Below are positions 1 through 7,294 of a stretch of DNA of 64,000 nucleotides, in pieces. How positions within the stretch are numbered: the stretch's first letter is position 1; every line of letters starts with the position of its first letter. The notes beneath the pieces were generated by a model. That model searched no databases, was not told the origin of the DNA, and saw only the letters and a list, made by a program, of their open reading frames with translations. This stretch comes from Kastovskya adunca ATA6-11-RM4 (lineage in GTDB: Bacteria; Cyanobacteriota; Cyanobacteriia; Cyanobacteriales; Coleofasciculaceae): NCBI GenBank assembly GCA_019359445.1, contig JAHHHJ010000002.1:248001-312000 (forward strand). The letters are read 5' to 3'. Both the position numbers and the translations under genes were made by a program.

Positions 1-690
1 ATCTTGGCAAATCCGCCATTTGGGGGGAAGGAACGCAAGGAGGTACAGCAGAATTTTCCGATAAAGACTGGGGAGACGGCATTTCTGTTTTTGCAGCACT
101 TCATCAAAATGCTGAGGATGGGCGGTAGTGCGGCAGTGGTTATCAAAAATACGTTCCTCTCCAATTCGGATAACGCTTCGCGGGCGTTGCGTCAAGAGCT
201 TTTGACTAGTTGCAATCTGCACACGATTTTGGATTGTCCGAGTGGGACTTTTATCGGGGCGGGGGTGAAAACGGTGGTGCTGTTTTTTGAGAAAGGAAAG
301 TCCTTTGACGCTGTTCCCTTCGACTTCGCTCAGGGAACGGGGATGCCTTTATTTTCTCAAGGAAAACCGTTAAGTGAGGGAATGGCAACTCAGAAAATTT
401 GGTATTACCAACTCGATCCGGGGCGTAGTTTGGGTAAAACTAATGCGCTGAATGATGACGACTTGCGGGAGTTTGTGGAGTTACAGGCTACGTTCGCAGA
501 GTCGGAAAAGTCTTGGCTGGTGGATATTGCTGATATAGATCGGGTGACGTTCGATCTGTCGGTGAAGAATCCGAATAAGGCTGAGGAATCGCTGTTACGA
601 GAACCGCAGGAAATTTTAGATGAAATTGCTGCGTTAGATGTAGAAAGTGCGGAGATTCTGGCAGGAATTGGAGGGATGGTATGTCGTTGA
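1..690 (+). CDS. hsdM: Type I restriction-modification DNA methylase subunit HsdM, C-terminal part (5' end cut by window)
   Basis: The reading frame is open from base 1, so the gene begins before the window and only about 229 codons are visible. Residues 4-7 of the visible part are NPPF, the catalytic motif IV of N6-adenine methylases, followed by a helical region with a GGSAAVVIKNTFL strand typical of the HsdM catalytic core. HsdM transfers a methyl group from S-adenosylmethionine to adenine as part of an M2S complex and also joins HsdR for restriction. The stop overlaps the hsdS start by 10 bp, so the two are translationally coupled. Motif I (SAM binding) would lie upstream of the window and cannot be checked. 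Assignment as HsdM is firm given hsdS and hsdR next to it. Confidence 0.93.
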   Translation: MLANPPFGGKERKEVQQNFPIKTGETAFLFLQHFIKMLRMGGSAAVVIKNTFLSNSDNASRALRQELLTSCNLHTILDCPSGTFIGAGVKTVVLFFEKGKSFDAVPFDFAQGTGMPLFSQGKPLSEGMATQKIWYYQLDPGRSLGKTNALNDDDLREFVELQATFAESEKSWLVDIADIDRVTFDLSVKNPNKAEESLLREPQEILDEIAALDVESAEILAGIGGMVCR

Positions 691-1925
691 AGATGAATAC
701 TAAGCAGTTGCCAGAGAGATGGACTGAGAAGAAATTTGGTGAAATTGCCCTCTTAAACCGTGGTCATAATCCACCCAAAAGCCAATTTATTCATAAACCA
801 AGAGAAGGTTACGTTAGATTTTACCAAATTCGAGACGGCAACAACGACGACTATGAAGTGTATGTTCCGGATACGCCTAAGCTGCATAAAGTAGAACCTG
901 ATGACATTTTAATGGTAGCTTACCGACATATTGGTAGAGTTTTTAGAGGTGCTAAGGGAGCATTTAACGTAGCTCTCTGCAAAATCACCAACAAAGACCG
1001 TTCCATTATTGACAATGATTATCTTTTTTACATAATTCCAACTGAATTTGTTCGCGGTGAATTAATGAAGCAAGCTGAACGCTCGTTAATTCCATCCATG
1101 TCGGTTAAGCACCTGGCAGAGATAAAAATTCCAGTTCCACCACTTCCTGAACAAAAGCGGATTGTGGCAATTTTAGATGAGGCGTTTGAGGGGATTGATA
1201 GAGCGATCGCAAACACCAAAAAGAACCTCGCCAACTCCCGCGAACTATTTGAAAGTTATCTAAACGCCATCTTTACCCAGAAAGGCGACGGATGGGTAGA
1301 CGCAGCGATTGAAGATCGTATCAAGTTTATTGATTATCGTGGTCGTACACCCAATAAGACAGAAGGCGGAATGCGGCTTATTACGGCTAAAAACGTAAAA
1401 ATGGGATTTTTACAACTAGAACCACAAGAATTCGTCAATCCAGATATTTATGATGATTGGATGACTAGAGGAATTCCCCAAAAAGGTGATGTTTTATTCA
1501 CGACTGAAGCACCACTAGGCAATGTGGCTCAACTAGATACAGATGAAAAAGTAGTTTTTGCCCAAAGAGTCATCATTATGCAGCCAGATGAGAAATTCAT
1601 TAACAAAACTTTTTTGAAATTCCTGCTTCTATCAAACATAATTCAGCAGCGCATACAGAACAAAGGTACTGGAGCAACAGCACAAGGTATTAAAGCTAGT
1701 TTACTCAAAAAAATTCCGATTTCATTTCCTTCTGATCTTCTTATTCAAGAAGCTATAGTTTTAAAACTTGAAACTCTTGAAGCCGATACTAAGCGACTCG
1801 AAACCATCTACCGCCAAAAACTCGCCGCCCTCAACGAACTCAAACAATCCATCCTGCAAAAAGCCTTCACTGGCGAACTCACCGCAGACACCCCAAAAGC
1901 TGCTAAAGAGGCAATTGCAGCATGA
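681..1925 (+). CDS. hsdS: Type I restriction-modification specificity subunit HsdS
   Basis: 414 aa, normal length for HsdS. It gives the M2S methylase and R2M2S restriction complexes their DNA target. Two target-recognition domains are visible (about residues 10-155 and 215-355). Each is followed by a conserved helical spacer: LPEQKRIVAILDEAF with a coiled coil near 155-195, and a second spacer near 360-405 ending in LKQSILQKAFTGEL, the usual HsdS signature. The start ATG at 681 overlaps the end of hsdM and gives the full first domain. The stop overlaps the next start as ATGA. The recognised sequence cannot be predicted by eye, and the two domains look unlike each other, as expected for a bipartite asymmetric target. 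Confidence 0.93.
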   Translation: MSLKMNTKQLPERWTEKKFGEIALLNRGHNPPKSQFIHKPREGYVRFYQIRDGNNDDYEVYVPDTPKLHKVEPDDILMVAYRHIGRVFRGAKGAFNVALCKITNKDRSIIDNDYLFYIIPTEFVRGELMKQAERSLIPSMSVKHLAEIKIPVPPLPEQKRIVAILDEAFEGIDRAIANTKKNLANSRELFESYLNAIFTQKGDGWVDAAIEDRIKFIDYRGRTPNKTEGGMRLITAKNVKMGFLQLEPQEFVNPDIYDDWMTRGIPQKGDVLFTTEAPLGNVAQLDTDEKVVFAQRVIIMQPDEKFINKTFLKFLLLSNIIQQRIQNKGTGATAQGIKASLLKKIPISFPSDLLIQEAIVLKLETLEADTKRLETIYRQKLAALNELKQSILQKAFTGELTADTPKAAKEAIAA

Positions 1926-3346
1926 TTACCCTAGAAACCCTTGAAAAATGGCTGAATGCACCTGCTGAAACCGAAAAACTTGAATTTAAACAAGCCAAGC
2001 AGCAATTTAATAAAGTTGACTTACTCAAGTATTGTGTAGCATTAGCCAATGAGGGAGGTGGATATCTAGTTTTCGGCGTAACCAATAAGCCACCACGTCA
2101 AATTGTAGGTTCCCAAGCTTTTCCATCACAGACTTCCCTGAATGAAATTAAATCCCGTATTGTAGAAAAACTCGGATTCCGCGTAGACGTAACAGAATTA
2201 GCCCATCCCAATGGTCGAGTGTTAGTCTTTGAAATACCACCTCGTCCTGTAGGACAAGCTTATACCTTTGATGGTGCATACTTGATGCGATCTGGTGAAG
2301 ATTTACGCCCAATGACACCAGATGTACTCAAGAAAATTTTTGCAGAAGACCAACAAGATTGGTTTTGCCAATCTGCTCGATCAGAAGCCAGCCCTGATGA
2401 TGTAATCAACCTTTTAGATACTCAATCATACTTTGAACTACTAAAAATTTCCTACCCTACTACCCGCGATGCCGTCCTAGAAAGATTGCAGAACCAACAT
2501 TTAATTAAACAAACAGCACAGGGCTGGACAATCACTAACTTAGCTGCCATCCTGTTAGCAAAAAAACCAGATGCCTTTTCCCCTACATTAGCTCGTAAAG
2601 CACCCCGTGTAGTTATTTACGAAGGTATAGATAAGCTGAAAACTCGTAATGAAATAACAGGTGTTAAAGGTTATGCAGTTGGCTTTGACGGATTAGTGGA
2701 TTTTGTCCACTCAGCAGCACCGCAAAATCGCTTCATCGAGGAAGTTGTGCGGGAAGAAGTAAAGATGTTCCCAAAACAGGCTTTACGAGAACTGATTGCT
2801 AATGCTTTGGTGCATCAAGATTTTCTAGCAACAGGTACTTCAGTGATGATCGAGATGTATAGCGATCGCGTTGAGATATCTAATCCCGGCATTCCGCCTA
2901 TTCAGGTAGAGCGATTTATTGATGAATATCGCTCCCGTAACGAACAACTTGCCGACCTAATGCGACGTTTCGGTATATGTGAAGAAAAAGGCAGTGGCAT
3001 TGACAAAGTTGTAAGCGCAGCAGAGGACTTTCAACTACCCGCACCAGATTTTCGAGTGGGTGAGACCCGCACCACAGCAGTACTGTTTGCCCATCAAGAT
3101 TTTGCCGATATGAGCAAATCAGACCGAATTCGAGCCTGTTACCAGCATTGCTGCTTGCTATTCGTCAACAATCAACGAATGTCTAACCAAACCCTACGAG
3201 AGCGGTTTCGTTTAAGTGAGTCAAAGGCAAAGGCTGTCATCGTTTCTCAGATTATAGGAGCTACTAAGGAAGAAGGCTGGATCAAGACTGATGAATCTGA
3301 ATCAAGCTCTACCCGTTATGCTCGCTATCTTCCCTTTTGGGCTTAG
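1922..3346 (+). CDS. AlbA_2/Schlafen-type putative DNA-binding protein, RecG-like COG2865 family, inside the R-M operon
   Basis: 474 aa. Residues about 15-130 form an AlbA_2 (Schlafen-core-like) domain: E-KLEFKQ at the start, then ALANEGGGYLVFGV. The middle and C-terminal parts carry the REL-ANALVHQDF and EISNPG motifs that continue this family (often mislabelled 'ATP-dependent DNA helicase'), with a KGSGIDKV segment near 360. No helicase motifs are present. The ATG overlaps the hsdS stop by 4 bp, so it is in the same transcript. Genes of this family often sit between the subunits of type I R-M loci, where they are suspected to regulate or supplement restriction; that role is inference. The C-terminal about 90 residues look like a winged-helix DNA-binding domain. 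Confidence 0.8.
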   Translation: MITLETLEKWLNAPAETEKLEFKQAKQQFNKVDLLKYCVALANEGGGYLVFGVTNKPPRQIVGSQAFPSQTSLNEIKSRIVEKLGFRVDVTELAHPNGRVLVFEIPPRPVGQAYTFDGAYLMRSGEDLRPMTPDVLKKIFAEDQQDWFCQSARSEASPDDVINLLDTQSYFELLKISYPTTRDAVLERLQNQHLIKQTAQGWTITNLAAILLAKKPDAFSPTLARKAPRVVIYEGIDKLKTRNEITGVKGYAVGFDGLVDFVHSAAPQNRFIEEVVREEVKMFPKQALRELIANALVHQDFLATGTSVMIEMYSDRVEISNPGIPPIQVERFIDEYRSRNEQLADLMRRFGICEEKGSGIDKVVSAAEDFQLPAPDFRVGETRTTAVLFAHQDFADMSKSDRIRACYQHCCLLFVNNQRMSNQTLRERFRLSESKAKAVIVSQIIGATKEEGWIKTDESESSSTRYARYLPFWA

Positions 3347-3349
3347 AAG

Positions 3350-3505
3350 CAAAAAAGTGATTAATTGCAAATCGATATCAGCCCCTCTCAAAACCTGAAA
3401 CCCTTACAGAACAAACAAAAAAGTGATTAATTGCAAATCGATATCAGCCCCTCTTAAAACCTGAAACCCTTACAGAACAAACAAAAAAGTGATTAATTGC
3501 AAATC
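3350..3505 (+). repeat. 66-bp direct tandem repeat, 2.4 copies, between the AlbA_2 gene and hsdR
   Basis: Unit 1 is 3350-3415, unit 2 is 3416-3481 and a 24-base partial third unit is 3482-3505. Each begins caaaaaagtgattaattgca. Units 1 and 2 differ at one base (cctctc versus cctctt). There are no spacers between units, so it is not CRISPR. It lies between two genes of one operon, where it could form structure in the mRNA or drive copy-number change upstream of hsdR. Confidence 0.93.
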
Positions 3506-3519
3506 CAGATGAGCGAAAT

Positions 3520-5853
3520 ATGAACGAAGCCGAAACCCGCGCCGAACTCATTGACCCTGCACTCAAAGCCGCAGGATGGGGAGTTATCGAAGGAAGTCGC
3601 ATCCGTCGCGAAGTTATCGCCCCTGGTCGCTTAGTTGGCAACGGTAAACGCGCTCAATCAGACATCGCCGATTATATGCTGGTTTATCGGGGTGAAAAAC
3701 TCGCCGTCATCGAAGCCAAAAAACGCGACCTACCCGACACCGAAGGTTTAGGACAAGCCAAAAAATACGCCGAAAAATTGGAGACTCGATTCGCCTACTC
3801 CACAAATGGCATCGGTATCTACCAAGTCGATATGCTCACAGGTGCAGAAGGCTACATCAACCAATATCCCACCCCCGATCAACTGTGGGAAGCCACTTTT
3901 AGCCAAGATAACCAGTGGCGCGATTTATTTGCAGCCATCCCCTTTGAAGACAGAAGCGGTACATGGGAAGCCCGTTATTATCAACACAATGCCATTAAGC
4001 ACGTCCTAGAAGCGATCTGCCAAGGAAGAGAGCGAATTCTATTAACGATGGCAACTGGTACAGGCAAAACCTTCATTGCTTTCCAACTCGCCTGGAAACT
4101 CTTTCAAAGTCGTTGGAACATCAGCCGAAAACCCACCCGTCGCCCTCGAATTTTGTTTCTAGCCGATCGCAATATCCTAGCCAACCAAGCCTATAACTCC
4201 TTCTCTGCCTTCCCCGACGATGCCCTTGTCCGCATTGACCCTAAAGCCATCAAAAAACGGGGTCGAGTCCCCAAGAATGGCAGTATCTTTTTTACCATTT
4301 TCCAAACATTCATGACTGGAAGGGATGAAGAAGGTAATCCTACCCCTAAATTCAGTGACTATCCCCCCGACTTTTTCGACTTCATCATCATTGATGAATG
4401 TCACCGAGGCGGAGCCAGTGACGAAAGCACTTGGCGCGGCATTTTAGAATACTTCTCCCCAGCCGTACAACTGGGACTAACTGCCACCCCCAAACGTGCC
4501 AACAACGCCGACACTTACGCCTACTTCGGCGAGCCAGTCTATACTTATGCCCTCAAAGACGGCATCAACGACGGGTTTCTTACTCCCTTTAAAGTCAGAC
4601 AGATCGAAACTAACCTCGATGAATATATTTACAGCCCCGACGATGAATTAATCGAAGGTGAAGTAGACGAAGCGAGAACCTACACCGAAGCCGACTTCAA
4701 CCGCATTATTGAAATTAGCGATCGCGAACGTTACCGAGTGCAACTGTTCATGGAAGAAATTGACCAGAATCAAAAAACTCTGGTGTTTTGCGCCAACCAA
4801 GACCACGCTCTAGCGGTGCGAGATTTAATCAATCAAATGAAGATTAGCACTAACCCCAATTACTGTGTTCGCGTCACCGCCAATGATGGGAAACTGGGAG
4901 AACAGCACCTCAGCACTTTTCAAGACAACGAGAAAAATATCCCCACGATTCTCACCACGTCCCAAAAGCTATCCACTGGGGTTGATGCCCGAAACGTTCG
5001 TAACATCGTGCTGATGCGTCCCATCAATTCGATGATTGAATTCAAGCAGATTATCGGTAGAGGGACTCGCCTATTTGAGGGGAAAGACTACTTCACTATT
5101 TATGATTTTGTTAAAGCCTACGAACACTTCAACGATCCTGAATGGGATGGCGAACCCCAAGAACCTGTAGTAGTCAAAAAGCCTGAAGGTGCAGATACAA
5201 CCAAAGGTTTCATAAAAGACACTAACAAAGGTAGCGTGGAAACTCCAGAAGAACGCCGCCCTCAAAAAATCAAAATCAAGCTAGCTGATGGGAAAGAACG
5301 CACCCTCCAGCACCAGAGTTTTACTACTTTCTGGAGTCCAGACGGTAAACCCATGACCGCCGCAGAATTTGTAGAACGTCTGTTTGGCGAAATTCCTGAA
5401 CTATTCAGAGATGAAGACGCATTAAGAGAACTCTGGAGCCGCCCTGATACCCGTAAAGCCCTATTAGAAGGACTTGCAGAGAGGGGCTACGGGGAGGAAC
5501 AACTCACGGAAATTAGCCGCCTGATTGATGCTAAAGAAAGCGATTTATATGATGTGCTGGCTTATATCGCCTATGCCTCTACACCCATAAGCCGCCGAGA
5601 GCGCGTCCTCGCTCACAAGTCGTTAATCTTCTCGCGGTATATCGGCAAACAGCAAGAATTTCTCGACTTTGTACTGGAACAATACATCAAAGCAGGGGTA
5701 GGGGAACTCGATCGCACTAAATTACCTCAACTGTTAGAGCTGAAATATCATACCGTTGGTGATGCGGTTACAGCATTAGGAAACGTTGCAAATATTAGGG
5801 AAGTATTTATCGGGTTTCAGCAGTATTTGTATTCCCAGGAAGGAGCAGCGTGA
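3520..5853 (+). CDS. hsdR: Type I restriction enzyme translocase/endonuclease subunit HsdR
   Basis: 777 aa, the compact EcoEI-like form. An N-terminal PD-(D/E)XK nuclease domain is seen at about residues 40-75 (SDIADYML then LAVIEAKKRD). The SF2 motor follows: Walker A MATGTGKT near 176, motif II DECHRGG near 292, motif III LGLTATPKR, and later motifs STGVDARNVR and QIIGRGTRL near 490-520. The C-terminal helical region from about 600 contacts HsdM. It cuts unmethylated DNA after ATP-driven translocation. The start ATG at 3520 follows the tandem repeat with a weak ribosome site. All catalytic motifs appear intact, so the system should be active if the missing hsdM start is normal. Confidence 0.95.
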   Translation: MNEAETRAELIDPALKAAGWGVIEGSRIRREVIAPGRLVGNGKRAQSDIADYMLVYRGEKLAVIEAKKRDLPDTEGLGQAKKYAEKLETRFAYSTNGIGIYQVDMLTGAEGYINQYPTPDQLWEATFSQDNQWRDLFAAIPFEDRSGTWEARYYQHNAIKHVLEAICQGRERILLTMATGTGKTFIAFQLAWKLFQSRWNISRKPTRRPRILFLADRNILANQAYNSFSAFPDDALVRIDPKAIKKRGRVPKNGSIFFTIFQTFMTGRDEEGNPTPKFSDYPPDFFDFIIIDECHRGGASDESTWRGILEYFSPAVQLGLTATPKRANNADTYAYFGEPVYTYALKDGINDGFLTPFKVRQIETNLDEYIYSPDDELIEGEVDEARTYTEADFNRIIEISDRERYRVQLFMEEIDQNQKTLVFCANQDHALAVRDLINQMKISTNPNYCVRVTANDGKLGEQHLSTFQDNEKNIPTILTTSQKLSTGVDARNVRNIVLMRPINSMIEFKQIIGRGTRLFEGKDYFTIYDFVKAYEHFNDPEWDGEPQEPVVVKKPEGADTTKGFIKDTNKGSVETPEERRPQKIKIKLADGKERTLQHQSFTTFWSPDGKPMTAAEFVERLFGEIPELFRDEDALRELWSRPDTRKALLEGLAERGYGEEQLTEISRLIDAKESDLYDVLAYIAYASTPISRRERVLAHKSLIFSRYIGKQQEFLDFVLEQYIKAGVGELDRTKLPQLLELKYHTVGDAVTALGNVANIREVFIGFQQYLYSQEGAA

Positions 5854-6046
5854 TTCAGAACACTCTGGCTAGTACAAACCTTTAGGCATACCAAAATGCA
5901 AGCTGAGCGATCGCCTCAGCTTCTCAGGCTGACGAGATACTCGCTTCAAGTCGAGTATTCTTAATTAGGCGATCGCTCATTCATTCCCTCCCAAGTTTTC
6001 CAGCAACACTTGCTACGCCTCAATCTGAGAAGTGTAACTAATGGAT

Positions 6047-6076
6047 GCGATCGCTGATTGAAGGCGATCGCTTTTT
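6047..6076 (+). terminator. Hairpin built from two HIP1 octamers, probable hsdR terminator
   Basis: GCGATCGC at 6047-6054 and again at 6064-6071 pair across a 9-base loop and are followed by TTTTT (6072-6076). The octamer is its own complement, so two copies make an 8-bp stem. A second small hairpin (atactcg/cgagtat, 5937-5943 with 5952-5958) lies nearer hsdR. The orientation of the T run fits termination of rightward transcription before the convergent smpB gene. Confidence 0.55.
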
Positions 6077-6086
6077 AAGCATCCTA

Positions 6087-6554
6087 CTAATAGTGCTTCA
6101 TCACCCGTGCCATTTCTCGCTCATCCTGACGCTTCTTCAGGCTTTCGCGCTTGTCGTGGAGTTTCTTTCCTCTCGCCAGCCCCAGAGTCACCTTTACCAA
6201 ACCGCGCTTCAGGTACATTTTTAATGGCACTAGGGTTAAACCCTCTTGTTCTACCTTGCCAATTAGTTTGTTAATTTCCTTGCGGTGCAATAGCAATTTG
6301 CGTGTCCGACGCGGGTCATGATTGAAATAATCGCTGCTGCTTTGGTAGGGAGAGATATGCACGTTCAGCAACCACGCTTCTCTGTTGCGAATCAAGCCAT
6401 AGCCATCGCGCAGGTTAACCTTACCCGCTCGGATTGATTTGACTTCCGTTCCCTTCAACTCAATCCCTGCTTCAAAAGTCTCCAGGATTTCGTATAGAAA
6501 TCGAGCTTGCCGATTGTCACTAACAATTTTATAACCGTCGTTTTTTTCACTCAT
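6087..6554 (-). CDS. smpB: SsrA-binding protein SmpB
   Basis: 155 aa, the usual size. SmpB binds transfer-messenger RNA and brings it to stalled ribosomes for trans-translation and tagging of incomplete proteins. The family signatures are clear: NRQARFLYEILETFEAGI at the start, LKGTEVKSIRAGKVNL, then GLTLVPLKMYLKRGLVKV and the basic tail GLARGKKLHDKRESLKKRQ. The gene is alone and convergent with hsdR. Its start ATG at 6554 leaves the standard N terminus. Confidence 0.97.
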   Translation of the reverse strand: MSEKNDGYKIVSDNRQARFLYEILETFEAGIELKGTEVKSIRAGKVNLRDGYGLIRNREAWLLNVHISPYQSSSDYFNHDPRRTRKLLLHRKEINKLIGKVEQEGLTLVPLKMYLKRGLVKVTLGLARGKKLHDKRESLKKRQDEREMARVMKHY

Positions 6555-6704
6555 ATCAACAAAATTAACGTCTGATGCCAGGAATTGTGATCATAAAAGT
6601 AATTCCTGACGTTGTGCTTTCTGTGTTACAACCTGTCACACCAAGGCGTCCACATCTACAGGTCGTCTTTTGAGGGCAATATTTTGTAAAGAAACGTTAA
6701 AGAC

Positions 6705-6733
6705 TTGACATTTACCTCCAAATTAGTAACAAT
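6705..6733 (+). promoter_or_regulatory. Sigma-70-type promoter of the DUF4278 gene
   Basis: A perfect -35 TTGACA (6705-6710) is followed after 16 bases by TAACAAT (6727-6733) as -10. Transcription would start near 6740, leaving a leader of about 130 bases before the ATG at 6872. Confidence 0.6.
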
Positions 6734-6739
6734 AGATAC

Positions 6740-6871
6740 AGAAAGTAAATCGTTCATCTCTCAGCGTTCTAAAGACAAAGTAACTGGAAACGGTATCGAG
6801 AGACGGAAGTACGGAGTTATCCCGAAGGAACGCGCCTCATCTCACCACAGTTCATTACAGAGGCGAAAACC
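6740..6871 (+). other. Long 5' leader of the DUF4278 gene
   Basis: About 130 bases without an open frame lie between the predicted promoter and the start codon. The segment 6790-6860 is purine-rich and contains short complementary pieces (for example cgcgcctcatctc near 6830 and gagagacgg near 6799), so a structured leader is possible. No known riboswitch class is recognised. The rest of the 6555-6704 stretch, upstream of smpB, shows nothing else. Confidence 0.35.
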
Positions 6872-7180
6872 ATGAAACTCTCTTATCGCGGTATTAGCTA
6901 CGATTACAATCCCCCTAAGGTTGAAGCTACTGAAAGCAAAACCGTAGGCAAGTATCGGGGCTTAGACTGGAGATTCCGGAATCTGAAAAAGCCATTCGTA
7001 CAACAGGCAACTGTTGATCTAAAATACCGTGGCGCAGCCTACCAAGCAGCGATCAACCCGGAAGTTGCAACAACTTTGTCAACTCAAGACAAAGCTCGCT
7101 ATCAGATGCTCAATCAAGAACGTGCGGCACTGAACCGTCAGCGGGCAATGTTGAATCGTGCAACCGCTGAACTTGCCTAA
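6872..7180 (+). CDS. DUF4278 domain protein
   Basis: 102 aa. DUF4278 is a small domain common in cyanobacteria with no known function. Its hallmark (KLSYRGISYDY) opens the protein, and a second, degenerate copy (LKYRGAAYQ) follows at about residue 49-57, so the protein is a two-motif member. The C-terminal third (QDKARYQMLNQERAALNRQR) is helical and coiled-coil-like. There is no signal peptide. It has its own promoter and a strong terminator, so it is monocistronic. Many relatives respond to light or stress, but nothing here proves that. Confidence 0.8.
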   Translation: MKLSYRGISYDYNPPKVEATESKTVGKYRGLDWRFRNLKKPFVQQATVDLKYRGAAYQAAINPEVATTLSTQDKARYQMLNQERAALNRQRAMLNRATAELA

Positions 7181-7210
7181 GTAGCTAATAATTTCAGCAT
7201 AATCTAATAA

Positions 7211-7248
7211 AAGAACCCCCAGCTAAAACTAATGACTGGGGGTTCTTT
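7211..7248. terminator. Strong bidirectional terminator between the DUF4278 and CPBP genes
   Basis: A 12-bp perfect stem, AAGAACCCCCAG (7211-7222) with CTGGGGGTTCTT (7236-7247), encloses a 13-base loop. T-rich sequence follows on the plus strand (tttattttgg) and A-rich sequence precedes it, so it can serve both convergent genes. Confidence 0.85.
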
Positions 7249-7294
7249 ATTTTGGGCTTTTTAGGCGATGTGGCGCTTTGCAGAAGATAATTTG

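Noticed and set aside
1922-3346. Annotation as a true RecG-type helicase
   Set aside because: No Walker or SF2 motifs are present; the label in databases comes from shared C-terminal similarity of the AlbA_2 family.
3350-3505. Possible CRISPR array
   Set aside because: Units are directly adjacent with no spacers, and only 2.4 copies; a plain tandem repeat.
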